A stretch of DNA of 64,000 bases from Polymyxa betae. Lineage: Eukaryota > Endomyxa > Phytomyxea > Plasmodiophorida > Plasmodiophoridae. The notes under the pieces were generated by a model. It did no database searches. It saw only the letters and a list, made by a program, of their open reading frames with translations, and was not told the origin of the DNA. The stretch spans positions 57,697-121,696 of the forward strand of contig RBZT01000219.1 in the NCBI GenBank assembly GCA_003693705.1. The letters run 5' to 3'. Below are positions 1 through 10,547 of the stretch, piece after piece (positions within the stretch are counted from its first letter, which is position 1; every line of letters begins with the position of its first letter). The translations under genes were made by a program, and so were the position numbers.

Positions 1-52
1 TAAACCGAACTCTCTTATACGGTAGTTAGCAGCTGCGGTGCTTGTTCCGGGT

Positions 53-1093
53 TCAGCCAAATATATACCAAAGAGTAAATAGCATACAGGCCGCGATTAT
101 CGCAGCCAATACGATTCGGTCTCGTTGCTGATATCTACGGGGATATCTATCAGCTTTGACACATACCTCATCCGAGGAAAACGAACCTCCTTATCCTTGT
201 CATTGTATTCTGAATAAGAGGAAACCTTTGGACTAGTTCATTCAGCTTGCTGGCCGTATTACTGAACGTCCCTTTCTGCCACGATAAGTGCTCGCGAGTA
301 GCTTCAGCACGCCTAGAATCGATAAATTAGCGGATGGCAACGAAAGAGATAGTGGTCTTTGTTTTACCCGATTAGCTCATCGATCACGTTAATAGACGCA
401 TGCAATTGATTCTGTTCGCGAAGTAATATTTCGGTCTCAGACTTGCTGCCTTCCTGCCGAGAAGAATTCCCAGCAAACAATTCAGCCCGCTGAAGACTGG
501 ATTGGAGCGATGCCTGCAATGGAATTCGTTATGACATCAGTGATCCTTACCAGAGCGAGAGCATACTCGAGTCCTGTTGAATTCCAATTGGTAATCCCGA
601 TGAACTTCACGAAACCGATCAACAGCACGTTCCATATTGACGGGTGGAGGAACCGCGCCCGACGTCATGGCATCGGTCATTCGAGAGATAATTTCTTCTA
701 GCTACACGAAATATCAATTTTCCTACAGATTGTAAATGGCATTATAATAGCAAAAGGTTGCTTCGTGACTAATAATGGAAACAAAGAGTTGACGAGTAAA
801 CAAGCTGTTCGATGTCGAATTCGAAACTGATAAAAAAAGGAATTTGAATGTTCAAATCTTCCTGGACGAACCTTATTCAGCAATTCCTCGATGGTCTTCT
901 GTAAAGAATGGGCATCTTCCTGCAACTCATCCCGTCCTCCAGTTCCCAGACTGATCGAAGCCTGAACCTGCCTTAGGACGCCGACATTCAACTTGGCCAG
1001 CTCATCAAGCTTAGAATAGATCTGCTTTTCCAAGCGACGCGCCTGCAGCCGATATCCATCGAGATCGGACCCGATCGAGTCCATGCCAGGCAC
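53..1093 (-). CDS. GOS1: Golgi SNARE Gos1/GOSR1 (GS28) family
   Basis: A v-/Qb-SNARE acting in ER-Golgi and intra-Golgi vesicle fusion. Exon 1 (1093-872) encodes the N-terminal Habc-type helices with the family-like stretch YRLQARRLEKQIYSKLDEL. It splices at 871 (GTTCGT donor) to 701, continuing with LEEIISRMTDAM. Further short introns follow, then a heptad-rich SNARE motif (ATREHLSWQKGTFSNTASKL) and a C-terminal RRYQQRDRIVLA basic patch before one hydrophobic anchor of about 18 residues (AAIIAACMLFTLWYIFG) ending at TGA 55-53. Length (about 220 residues) and tail-anchored topology fit the family. It is divergent from the guanylate kinase gene. Family identity rests on my recall of the alignment; exon edges in the middle are approximate. 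Confidence 0.85.
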
Positions 1094-1671
1094 CGACTTT
1101 CAACTCGTCTCAGTCTGATATGGAAAGGCCGCACCGCTCTATAAATCCATCATGATGTTTAAAATGCATCTCCGATCAGAGTTCTACGAAAGCAAGATTC
1201 GCTATACAAATCTAATGCATGCTCAAAGATTTTAGCTAAGGGAAGGCTCCCATAGAAATTTATCATGGTGAAACGGTTATCGTCTGATCGTTATTGAACT
1301 GAAATGACTTTCATGGCCCAATATACCCGGGGCTGATACCATGGCGAGCTGCACCCGAACTGTCTGTCTGCTCGACACACAGTTCGAGCGCCTGGCCGTC
1401 TTCAACCAAACAGAACCGCGATCGTACATTGTCCCTGGTCATTGCAGGTCCAGGCTTTCCGGCTGGTCTGTCTCCCAAACCTGCGCCTCTGTCACTGCGC
1501 ATATCAGATCACGCCTCCTACAGCTGCTTTAATCGGTTGTTGTCCATCGTCGGCAAGTTCCGGGCCCTATCACCGTCGCCAATTTCTGCACCTGTTAAGA
1601 TCGTCTTTCCTCCAACGACGATCTTCTCTTGTTTCGTGCGACGGTTAACAACCGTCGGCTCCCGGTTGTTT
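1094..1671. other. Divergent intergenic region
   Basis: Holds the 5' flanks of the SNARE gene (minus) and guanylate kinase gene (plus). An open frame runs in phase from an ATG at 1429 into the kinase, but its 81 extra residues show no family similarity. No clear TATA or other motif seen. Confidence 0.5.
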
Positions 1672-2429
1672 ATGACGACTGGACAGCGGCCGCTGGTCGT
1701 GGTAGGGCCGAGCGGTGTCGGTAAAGGAACTTTACTCAACAAGCTTCGAGAGCGATTCCCAAATGCTTTCGGCTTCAGCGTCTCACATACGACCCGTTCA
1801 CCCCGAGCCGTAAGGCTTCGTTTATCAGCGTCATAGACTTCCATTAACCCACATGGTGGCTTGCAGGGCGAGATCAATGGCGTCAATTACCACTTCGTCA
1901 CTAAAGAACAGATGCAGGCAATGATCAATGCGAACATGTTCATCGAACATGCCAATGTAAGTTCAATACGGTTACTGGTCGCTAATTGTTTCTTAATAAA
2001 TGGGGACTTACAGGTCCATGACAATCTGTATGGAACATCACTTGCCTCGATCGATGCTGTGCAGAATTCCGGCAAGATCTGCCTGCTGGAAATTGATGTC
2101 CAGGGCGCTGAACGTATTCATGAGGCCAAAGTCCCAGCTCGATTCTTATTCATTTCTCCTCCTAGTGCCGATATTCTTAGGTTAGCCTAGCGAGGAAAAG
2201 TCGATGGTCGCTCAACATAGTTTGATGTATTGGCAGGGATCGACTGGTTGGACGCGGGTCGGAATCGAAGGAATCGCTGGGGCTGCGGTTGAAGAACGCC
2301 ATGGGCGAGCTGGAATTCTATAAGAAGGCGGGATTCTTTGATGCCAATATTGTTAATGATGATCTGGAAGAGGCCTTCAAAAGGCTCGAAAAAACCGTAA
2401 TGGATTGGTACCCTCATTTAAAGCATTAA
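1672..2429 (+). CDS. GUK1: Guanylate kinase
   Basis: Phosphorylates GMP to GDP with ATP, a cytosolic step of guanine nucleotide supply. The P-loop [14 protein letters not shown] lies about 10 residues from the ATG at 1672, followed by [13 protein letters not shown], the GMP-binding core, split by an intron (about 1810-1866). Next come [19 protein letters not shown], an intron, and [18 protein letters not shown] follows, then a third intron and [17 protein letters not shown], closing near DWYPHLKH and TAA 2427-2429. Total about 200 residues, normal for the family. An in-phase ATG at 1429 would add 81 residues without any recognisable domain, so I chose 1672. All key GMP- and ATP-binding motifs are intact. 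Confidence 0.93.
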
Positions 2430-3075
2430 AAAAATCCACGGATCATCATGATGTATTCTTCGGCAGCGGTTGAGAAAGATTAGCACAGCGGTAGGCAGAT
2501 AGATGTTAGATACGGTAATCGGAAAAGACCATCATAGTGATAGAAGCTGCAGTGAAGGAATATCCAGAAATCGGGCACCATCTACCTACCTTCGAATGCC
2601 GTGTCGTTGATATTAAAATGTGTCGGGGTTTAGCCTATCTTCCTTTCGCGATTAAGGTAACGACTTTTTGATTGGTTCTATTCCACGTGTTGCTGTTTGT
2701 GGATTTTGTTTAACTTGAACTATTTCTCCAGCAACTAAAGGACATGATTTGTGACCAACAGTGACTTATCCACCTGTTCTCGTAAACATTGTGCCAGCAA
2801 ATACAAGTTGGTCTTAACCCAATAGACAAGTAGACTATGAAGCTTGGCCAAAGCATTCTACTATTGTAGTGCAAGCGGTCAGAAGGTATCACAAAAGGAA
2901 AATCACGAGCTTCTTCTACATTATTCGCGCCTTTACGAAACAAGATGGCGCAGTTTGTTGTGCGTCTAGCAGTATTGTAGATGCGTAAGTGCGAGGCTGT
3001 CTGTGAATATTATTTCTGTTACAGAGAGAGAGAATAGAGAGACATTGTTACTCTGTTTATGCATCAGATCGACAT
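2430..3075. other. Intergenic region with a U6-like fragment
   Basis: No convincing coding exon on either strand. Two short strings recall U6 snRNA (CTTCGGCAGC at 2458-2467 and GAGAAAGATTAGCA at 2472-2485), but they are far closer together than in a real U6 gene and nothing downstream matches. The rest is probably the promoter of the coiled-coil gene at 3076. Confidence 0.4.
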
Positions 3076-4036
3076 ATGGTCTCTAATCATGACCAATACA
3101 ACGAGACCATGACCGATGATCACGATTCTGTCGTTAGTCAGCTAAAGCAGGAGATCCAGAGGCTAACGGCTTCTAGCAATCAAGCCGCCCAATCCCATGA
3201 GCAGCAGGTATTCCTGGCCCTGCTGCCACTTTCACATAATTCTTATACTCTCCTCGTAGCTCTATGCAGCTGAAATTACAATTGCTGCTCGGGAGAAAGA
3301 GCTCGATCAGCTCTACAAACACGTGCACCAGCTGACGGCCGAAAACGAAGCCCAATCCGGGTCCATACATGATAGAAGTGGTCTTGAAGAGTCGAGGAGA
3401 GAGCTGGACGCTGCTCAGAAATACGCTGCCAGCGTATCGACGTCCTTACACCACACTCAGCAGAAATTGAAGAATGCGGAGAACTTGCTCGCCTCGCTTC
3501 GGCCCCAACTTGACGCCGCCAACAATCATATCAAATCGTTAACGGGCGAGAATCAGCGCCTTCGCAGTCAGCTGCTGGGCGCTGATGACGCAATTATGCA
3601 GATTCGTCCACAGCTGGATGCAGCTCGTTCTGAAGCGGCGCGCCTCTCTGAGGAGCTGGATCGGGTTCGGTCGAGTAAAGCGGCCGGCCTTGTCCCATTG
3701 CAGAATCAACTGCAAGAAGCCGAGACGCATATCGCCAAGCTCGATTCCGAGCTGGTGGCGGTCGACCGGGCCCGGTTCGAATTCGAAACAGAATGCGTTC
3801 GCCTGCGCGAGTTGCTGAGATTTAGCGGCGGTCTTGGACCACAACTGTCGAGAGAGATTGAGAGGCGACAGGCCGCCCAGCACGATCTTTTAAAGCTCGA
3901 TAAATACTGCAGGTATCTGCGCGAGCAGATCGCCATGATGCAGGCTGGCAAGCCGCTAAAATCGTTTCCACCACCTCCGCATCCTTACGCCCCCACAGGC
4001 GAGATGCCGCCATCACCGCTCGATCGCATACGATAA
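3076..4036 (+). CDS. Coiled-coil protein, unknown function
   Basis: Two exons: 3076-3207 and about 3258-4036, joined across an intron of about 50 nt (GTATTC...CTCGTAG) that keeps phase at HEQQ/LYAAEIT. The product, about 305 residues, is almost entirely heptad-repeat helix (for example LRPQLDAANNHIKSL and IRPQLDAARSEAARLSEEL) with a short proline-rich tail PPPPHPYAP before TAA 4034-4036. No catalytic motif or membrane segment. GC content is higher than in most neighbours. Such proteins are often cytoskeletal or centrosomal scaffolds, but I cannot assign a family. The start at 3076 is the first ATG of the open frame; an upstream exon is not excluded. Confidence 0.75.
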
Positions 4037-4254
4037 CGTTTTTAGATTCAGGATAGAAGATTACCCACCATTCATCGTTAAACAATCTACATTATTCTAC
4101 TTGTTTACTAATCGTATGATATCTTATTGAACATTTATTACAATGAGCGTCGATTTTGACGTTTTGGTCACACAGGTTTGATGTTTCCAGCTTGACTCGA
4201 TTGACGATCGCCAATCGCCAATCGCATGTACTTCTTTCGGTGATGATGTTGAGA

Positions 4255-4806
4255 TTATTGTAGCGGTTCGGGATAGTTGGCTTGAAGAAATCTCAAGGTG
4301 GCCTGTGCTTGATGTTCGGCAGCGATATCAACACAGTAACGAACAGCAGATGAACGTAATTCAGGTGGTAGTTGAACCATCAGATATTGAATAGCGAATA
4401 GATTGGAGTATTTAGATGCTATTCGTAGGTGTGTCAGATCCCAATAATAACCTTCTCGAACATTTTGTCGCAAGCGTTGAATATCGTTATTGACGATAAA
4501 CCACTTATCGACCTTGGGCAATGTCGCCCGATCTTTGAAATATCGCCGCAGACGGTATAAATCGTTTCGGGTCGCGGATTGATTTCGAATCCGGTTGTCA
4601 TACTGGACCGTAATGGGATGTACGTCAGACCTGCCTGCGATATTCTCACTATTATCAGATGATGGTCTCTGTGTAGTGATTGATGTCCTTCTGCCATTCA
4701 GATTGAGTTTAGTTGCAGCTGCCAATAAGCAGGTCCAGATGAATGTCGCTGACGTCACCGCCTGCGACATGATCGCACTCAGTGTCGCCCCCCGAACCGA
4801 TATCAT
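4255..4806 (-). CDS. Hypothetical protein
   Basis: An uninterrupted frame of 183 codons. The first 40 residues contain a moderately hydrophobic stretch (SAIMSQAVTSATFIWTCLLA) that could be a signal anchor; the rest is polar and helical with many Arg and Tyr residues (NDLYRLRRYFKDRATLP, WDLTHLRIASKYSNLF). It ends at a stop overlapping 4255-4257. I recognise no family. The helical C-terminal third superficially resembles ankyrin- or TPR-like repeats but lacks their consensus. The 5' end could extend through an unrecognised exon between 4807 and 4954. Confidence 0.5.
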   Translation of the reverse strand: MISVRGATLSAIMSQAVTSATFIWTCLLAAATKLNLNGRRTSITTQRPSSDNSENIAGRSDVHPITVQYDNRIRNQSATRNDLYRLRRYFKDRATLPKVDKWFIVNNDIQRLRQNVREGYYWDLTHLRIASKYSNLFAIQYLMVQLPPELRSSAVRYCVDIAAEHQAQATLRFLQANYPEPLQ

Positions 4807-5126
4807 CGATTTCTGCGAGATCTCTGCAATAACCGGACGTGCTGACGTGGCCCCTGCCCTGAGCTAAACGTTGCAGCTGCAGCATCAGCAGGTTCAGAGT
4901 AGATCTTGGTTGCGCTTCATACTCAGCCGGTAACGATACACAGTTAGACTGCACCGGGCCAGTACCGCAGCTGCTCTACTGCTGGTAATGTATGCTGGAC
5001 TGGAAAAGGCCAGCCCGACCCCAACGATACAGTAATCATCTCATGGCCCTGAAAGATATGTTGTCGGGGTCGTTGTAGTACGCTGAGGATCCAAGGTGGT
5101 TAACGACCAGGATCAGGTCGGCCTGG
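4807..5126. other. Divergent intergenic region
   Basis: Lies between the unknown minus gene ending upstream and the plus gene starting at 5127. I see no motif or convincing exon, though a 5' exon of the minus gene could hide here. Confidence 0.35.
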
Positions 5127-6275
5127 ATGGCGCCGTTTCGGCCGAAATCAGCGCTGGGCGCGTCTGTATCACAGGCTCAGCTACCTGTTGTACCATCACG
5201 TCCAAAGACATCATTACTGCAACGTTCTTCGAAATCTGAGACGACCTTATCCATGCCTGGCAATGCTGATCCCCGTAGGGCACCGCCACCGCCTCGCCTA
5301 CAACGCTCCGAGTCGGCGAAATTTCGTCGGCAGCGATCGGCAGCTGGACGTCGTTTGATCTCATGCCTGAATGATGAATGTCCTGGGATATCAAACAGTG
5401 TCAGATTCCTTCCACGACATCAGATTCATGATAGACGTTTCTATCGATGCAATCAAGAGAATTTCTGGAATAACATCTGGCGAGTTCCAAAATCACGTTT
5501 AAAGTATTTGACACCAATTGTTAACAATCAATGTATGTCTAGATGTATGTACCAGATCACAATATTTAATTCAACAGATGCCATCGATGCAATTGACGCC
5601 CGATTTCATGAACAACGCGACGACGATAAAGATGAGGAGCGTCTGCGTCGTGAACGTCATGATGAGATTCTATCACAATTCCGAGTGCAACGATTGAAGA
5701 ATGTAAAGCGTGATCTTCGTTGTAGGTATCCTACTACATGTTTGGCTGGTAGAAGAGAACCTTTAGCTATTCGAATATACAAGACAGAATCAGCAGCTGC
5801 TCTTCATCAGAAACAGGTCGGTGTTTCATTATCATCAACAGAATAGTTGCTGATAAAGATCGAGGTTAGATCTGTGATAGATTATCACATCCACGACAAC
5901 GTCGAAACCGTCCTGAATGTTCAAGTTCCGATATGATAGAATATCGTGGTCTTATTGTTGGTGATGATATTGATTATTTCTACAAAGATCAATATGATAC
6001 AACTAATGCAGCTCTGGCATATGCTCATGATGTTTATCGATCTATGTTTCCAGACCAGGAGAAGTTTGTGAAATAGGTCGAGGTCACATTACCGAGCTGA
6101 CATACATTCTAGGATGCAAGAGACAAATGATGAAATGGAAGTGCACGAGGGCCGACCTGTCAGGTGTCTGAGGCGACGTCAAAGCACCGGATCAATAACC
6201 AAGATCGCGGATGAGACACGACGGGAACTGAATGATTTCGAGACGCGGCTGATTATTGCCAATAGAGGGGGTTAG
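5127..6275 (+). CDS. Hypothetical basic/charged protein, multi-exon
   Basis: Begins with a Ser/Pro/Arg-rich stretch (SRPKTSLLQRSSKSE, RRAPPPPRLQRSESAKF) and continues into a charged helical region (DDDKDEERLRRERHDE). Likely introns are 5532-5576 (GTATGT...CAACAG, 45 nt, phase-preserving), one from about 5817 to 5869 (GTCGGT...GTTAG), and one from about 6063 to 6111 joining PDQEK to MQETNDEMEV. The final exon ends ANRGG before TAG 6273-6275. A segment in the penultimate exon, YRGLIVGDDIDYFYKDQY, reads as folded protein. No family recognised and no membrane segment. The N-terminal low-complexity part resembles disordered cytoskeleton-associated proteins, but that is only an impression. Confidence 0.6.
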
Positions 6276-6326
6276 CTAACAGCCATAATAGAGAGCGGTA
6301 GAAATCAGCAATAAAATACAGATGAA

Positions 6327-7552
6327 TTAATCGAATGGAAGAAGTCGGATATTGGATGATGCAGCGATAGCGCTAGGTACAGGAATACCACAACATGTTG
6401 GAAATTCATTCTCCAAGCAGCAGTGAGCGTCATCGGAGCGTTCTGTACCGCCATTGAAGGCGATTAACGACCCGAACATGAAATGCTGCATGATGGGAAG
6501 TTTTGAGAGAACTTCACCTCGATACATCTTGATCATGCCTGAGTTAACCTTCTCCCATGTCTTAATAGCAGATATATCATCTAACATTGGTGAATGCCAT
6601 CGCAATGATGCTACTGTCTTCACTGAATTAATGAATTGTATACAGGCAAAATATAGATATTGAGGTGCTAGCTGTGTTACTACCTCACTGCTTCGAATGG
6701 CGCGAGGACGGCAGAACCTATGTCCTGAGAGACGATTTCAAACCCTAAAACCCTAACCCAGACCCTTATACCGATCAACTGCGCCGACCCGAATAGAAAC
6801 GGCAGAAAGTGATAATCATCGAGTCCCCAAACACCATGAGATCCAGCAGGCTCAAGCCAGTACTTGAGCTGTAGTTGACGCATCACATCCATGTACCTAT
6901 ATAGTGACAGTTCGCTGCCGTACTGGGCCCGGAGCAACAAATATAAGCCGAAACCAACCTAGCAAATACGCATAGAACAAGATCGGTATCATCATCAGAT
7001 GTAATAACACCGATCTGATCTAAACAGAGCAAGAACGAGAGGAAATTGACTTCATGTCCGGTCCCATAATCAATTCGCTGCCGATTTCCAAAACTCTCTT
7101 GCAGATAGACACCGATCTCGACGATGGCTTCGGGCGGCTGTACGATCGGCGCCAATAGAGACGATTGGTTTGAAGCGAGACGATCGTAGAAGAGGCGAAA
7201 GGCCGGATTGCCAAATCGTGATTGGTTGTTGTCTTGGGCGGGAATATCATCAATCCATTTTAATAATGTATCCAGCAATGATAATATCAACATAATCACC
7301 TACAGAGCTTGATTTAGTATAGAGAAAGTGGTGAGATAAATGGGCGACCTTGGATGGTGTCCTGCTTACGAGACGATCGGATGAAATAGGCACACCAATC
7401 ACTGAGCTGTTTAGGCGTTCGATGAAAGATATGAAGAGCTGACAACAGCTGGATGCCAGGAAAGCATCGAGGTCTTCACGAGATCCAATCCGTTTCGATG
7501 GTTTTCGGAATTGATTGGATTTTGAATCTGCATGGAGTCTATGAGGATTCAT
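6327..7552 (-). CDS. RRD1/RRD2 (PTPA): Serine/threonine-protein phosphatase 2A activator (PTPA/Rrd)
   Basis: A peptidyl-prolyl isomerase-type chaperone that activates PP2A catalytic subunits. Conserved blocks appear in order across four or more exons: [13 protein letters not shown] near the start; [29 protein letters not shown] and [28 protein letters not shown] with [12 protein letters not shown]; then [25 protein letters not shown] and [10 protein letters not shown], with a final [18 protein letters not shown]. The nucleotide/PP2A-binding motif around DYGTGHE and the [12 protein letters not shown] signature are intact. I place the start at 7552 ([10 protein letters not shown]), giving about 340 residues; an open frame continues to 7810 but the extra part shows no PTPA similarity. 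The intron at about 6700-6770 carries telomere-like repeats. Confidence 0.92.
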
Positions 7553-8216
7553 GAAGATGTTATTGATATCATCAGACAGTAACATCAACAAATAGGCGCA
7601 ACTTTTCAGGAATCCTGTTTTGGATAACTCGAATTTGTCGTAAGTCGGAAAAAAATAAAACGATTCCACAGGAGGGTTCAAAGAAATTTTTTGAGCAATA
7701 AGCAAGCTGTCGATGCATGATATCATGTGTGTCTGTATGTCAAAAGATTGCATTAAATGACAAGCATGGTATTGTGCTAGTTCAAAACACTGGTTTTCTA
7801 GCGCCATCACATGGCCTGCACTGCTGCAGCAAAATCGTCTATAGATCTTGAAGACCGGTCGTCAACACCAATCGTATATTCGCTGAGTTTACTTTTAATG
7901 GTTGCGATCGCGACACAATGCTGAGAAGTCCAGATTGTCTAAATAACATTCCTTTTGTTCACATTATCGATCATATGTAGTCTGCAAACTCCACAAGTTC
8001 GTTTCGCAGAAATTTGAGCATTTTTATAGGAAAATTGGAGTTTGCGTCCCGTCACGGAAGCTGGTTGCTGAATCACTACATCCGGTTTGTATAGAACCGG
8101 AACTTCAGCATTCGTATTGAGCTGTTGTTTGTAGTAGCAAGCTGTGAGTGACGACTCTCTCCATATTTTGTCATATTCTCATATCAGAATCCAGACGGAG
8201 AGCATATCAGGTGATC
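7553..8216. other. Divergent intergenic region
   Basis: Contains an open frame continuous with PTPA up to 7810 (unlikely coding) and the 5' flank of the SLC35-like transporter. A stretch near 7970-8110 shows no gene. An in-phase ATG at 8148 could extend the transporter by 23 residues. Confidence 0.4.
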
Positions 8217-9292
8217 ATGGAGCCCGCTGTTGCTGTTGGTATCATTGCCAATATTGCCAGCTCGGTCGGTATCGTCTTGTGCAACAAGTTTGTCTGGACA
8301 CGATTCGGTCAGACCATGGTTCTTTCATTGAATTAAGCCGAACCTGAAACCATTATTAGGCTATAACTTTGTCGTGACATTGTCGTTTATGCATTTCCTA
8401 ACCACAGCTCTTACAACACGAATCCTGCTGCGCTTAAAAATGTTCGAGTACAGGCCAGCGCCATTATCTGGCCTGTTGCCGGTCTCAATCGGGACGCTTG
8501 GAAGCGTCATTTTCATGAACTGTATTCTGATACACTTCTCTAAGTCTTGTAAACTGATTATCTTGATAGTGAACTTAGCGAAGAATTCGGTGGGATTCTA
8601 TCAAGTATCAAAGCTGGCATGTATTCCAGCTACATTGGTGCTGCAATATATTCTTCATCGGAAACAGGTCTCGTATGAGACCAAACTGTCCTTATTGGTG
8701 ATTCTATTGGGCGTCGGTATCTCGACTATTGCAGAGATCTCCATTAATGGTGATATCATGATTACTGGCGATATTGCTGAGTCTTCTGACATTGTTTCAT
8801 ACAGCTCTGGGATTGACGTTCGCCACAATCGCGGTCCTATTCACAGCTCAGGGACAGATCTTCACGAACACATCACAGCAGCAGATGGGTCTCGATTCTA
8901 TGCAGCTTCTCTACCATACTAGCCCTCAGATTGCACTCGGCATGTTCGTCTGCATCTTTTTGTTCGAGGATATTGTCTCCATTGTTGAATTCGAATATTC
9001 ATCCGCTCTTGTGTCACTAGTTCTATTAACGTGTGCATTAGCCGTTCTAGTGAATATTTCCAATTATCTGGTGATTGGGAAGACATCACCAATCACATAT
9101 CAAGTCGTGGGCCATTCCAAGACCTGCTTAGTACTGATTTTGGGCTTCATTATCTTCCAGCAGCCGGTGACCTGGAGGTCTGTCATGGGAATCGCCACGG
9201 CCATGGCTGGTGTCATCTGGTACGGCGAGATCAAACGTGGCGAGTCGAAAAAGCCAGCTTTGCCTCAATACACGTCGGTCCCCAAAGAATAA
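8217..9292 (+). CDS. SLC35E3-like transporter (DMT superfamily, triose-phosphate translocator domain)
   Basis: A ten-helix antiporter of the nucleotide-sugar/triose-phosphate transporter group, expected in Golgi or another endomembrane. Exons join as VGIVLCNKFVWTRFG, intron, LGYNFVVTLSFMHFLTT, then FMN/LNLAKNSVGFYQVSKL across an intron of about 48 nt, then SIN/ALGLTFATIAVL across one of about 54 nt. Family hallmarks are NSVGFYQVSKLACIP, QQMGLDSMQLLYHTSP and the TPT ending NYLVIGKTSPITYQVVGHSK. It ends with a short hydrophilic tail at TAA 9290-9292. Length is about 310 residues. Only 15 bp separate this stop from that of the convergent homeobox gene. The substrate cannot be inferred from sequence. 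Confidence 0.87.
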
Positions 9293-9307
9293 AAGCCAAA
9301 TAGGCGT

Positions 9308-10000
9308 TTATTTCATGGCGTCGAGGATCTCTTTGACAGCGTCCTCTGGTAGAACGACGCGTGATTTCACGAACAAATTCTGCTCGGGGAGCTCAATCCC
9401 ATACTTTCGCGCCAATGGCGTCCAGATACGCTGACGAACGTTGATGAACCTGTACGGCCGATAAATGGCAGTGTAATACCATTGAGATGACTAACCAGTT
9501 ACTGACTTGACGAACGGTCATGTGACTTTCTTTCGCTAATGCTTCTTTCTCTTCGTTGGTAGGATATGGCCTCGACATATGATCCAGGAACCATTGCTTC
9601 AGACGTTGTCGATCAGGTTGCATTGTTGCTGGTTGCTGTTGTGCCTCTTCTTCTGGCTGCTGCTGATCCTCTAACGCCACCTGTTCGCGAGTAAGTGGTA
9701 TATGGATTAAGATAGATACAAACATACTCCTTGGATAGTTTCGTTATAATCAGCAGAAATCCGCCCGAGCCTATAGATGGCGGTCTCAACAAGTGAGTTC
9801 AGTAACGGCGCTGGAACATCTCTTTGAAGACGTTTCACGATTTCGTCAGCGAACGTTTGGTATTCTTTTACATTCTTTTGCAATATTTCATTAATATGTG
9901 GACTGGCAGATGACAATGTCGCCTATCAAATGAGATTTAGGCAATTTGCAATACGAGCGTCAATTGTTACCTTATCAGAATGTCGCCTTGGCAGTGTCAT
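9308..10000 (-). CDS. TALE-class homeodomain protein
   Basis: DNA-binding regulator with a three-amino-acid-loop-extension homeodomain. Exon 1 (10000-9971) encodes MTLPRRHSDK, exon 2 starts ATLSSASPHINEILQK and is helical, and after an intron a Gln-rich stretch (EEEAQQQPATMQ) precedes the homeodomain. The homeodomain reads LKQWFLDHMSRPYPTNEEK, where PYP is the TALE insertion, then VRQVSNW, an intron splitting helix 3, and FINVRQRIW. The intron in the WF dipeptide is conserved in many TALE genes. Position 50 of the recognition helix region is V rather than the usual A or G. The protein of about 185 residues ends EILDAMK with TAA 9310-9308. In fungi this class includes mating-type HD1 and development regulators; which applies here is unknown. 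Confidence 0.88.
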
Positions 10001-10547
10001 TCGGACGTTGCAAGAGAATGTGGTCACGTGATCTGACGATCTGAGGCAGTACTTGGAAACATAACTTTTCCTATGGCGACCATGCAGATAGTAATTAAGC
10101 CAATTGATTCAGCCAAAATGAGTTAACAACCAGAATAGTCGTTGCTTCAAGGCTTCGCTTCTGTGATGAAACCCATAATATGGGGATCTTTGTTTTGTAG
10201 CTGATAACGAATTCGCTATCGCAACGGGCAGCGCCCTTACTGCTCTACTTTGAAATCGACTTTTCTGGATCACTCATAACCATCGAGCATTGGTATTGGC
10301 ATACAAAAAGCTGCTGTCAGATGTCTAACTTTGAGACCAAGGCGTTTTCGAAAATCCTGTTATTTTTGTCATTCGTCATATACCAACGATAAAAAGGAAA
10401 TAAAGTTTTCGAGATTCTAAATTGACTTCGTCAAAAAATGGGCTTACAAATTGCTTATGGTTGTTACTGTAGGATAGGAAATGAAATCACACTGTTTTTC
10501 GATCCATTGGAGTTTTCAAGTTGTTAACTTCGGTCGATCTTAGAGCG
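10001..10547. other. Intergenic region
   Basis: No coding exon or RNA gene recognised. Serves as the upstream flank of the homeobox gene and downstream flank of the PARP-like gene. AT-rich with several T runs. Confidence 0.45.

Noticed and set aside
1429-1671. 81-residue N-terminal extension of guanylate kinase
   Set aside because: No family counterpart and the P-loop is positioned normally from the ATG at 1672; probably 5' leader sequence.
7553-7810. N-terminal extension of PTPA
   Set aside because: Open by chance; composition unlike PTPA and no family similarity.
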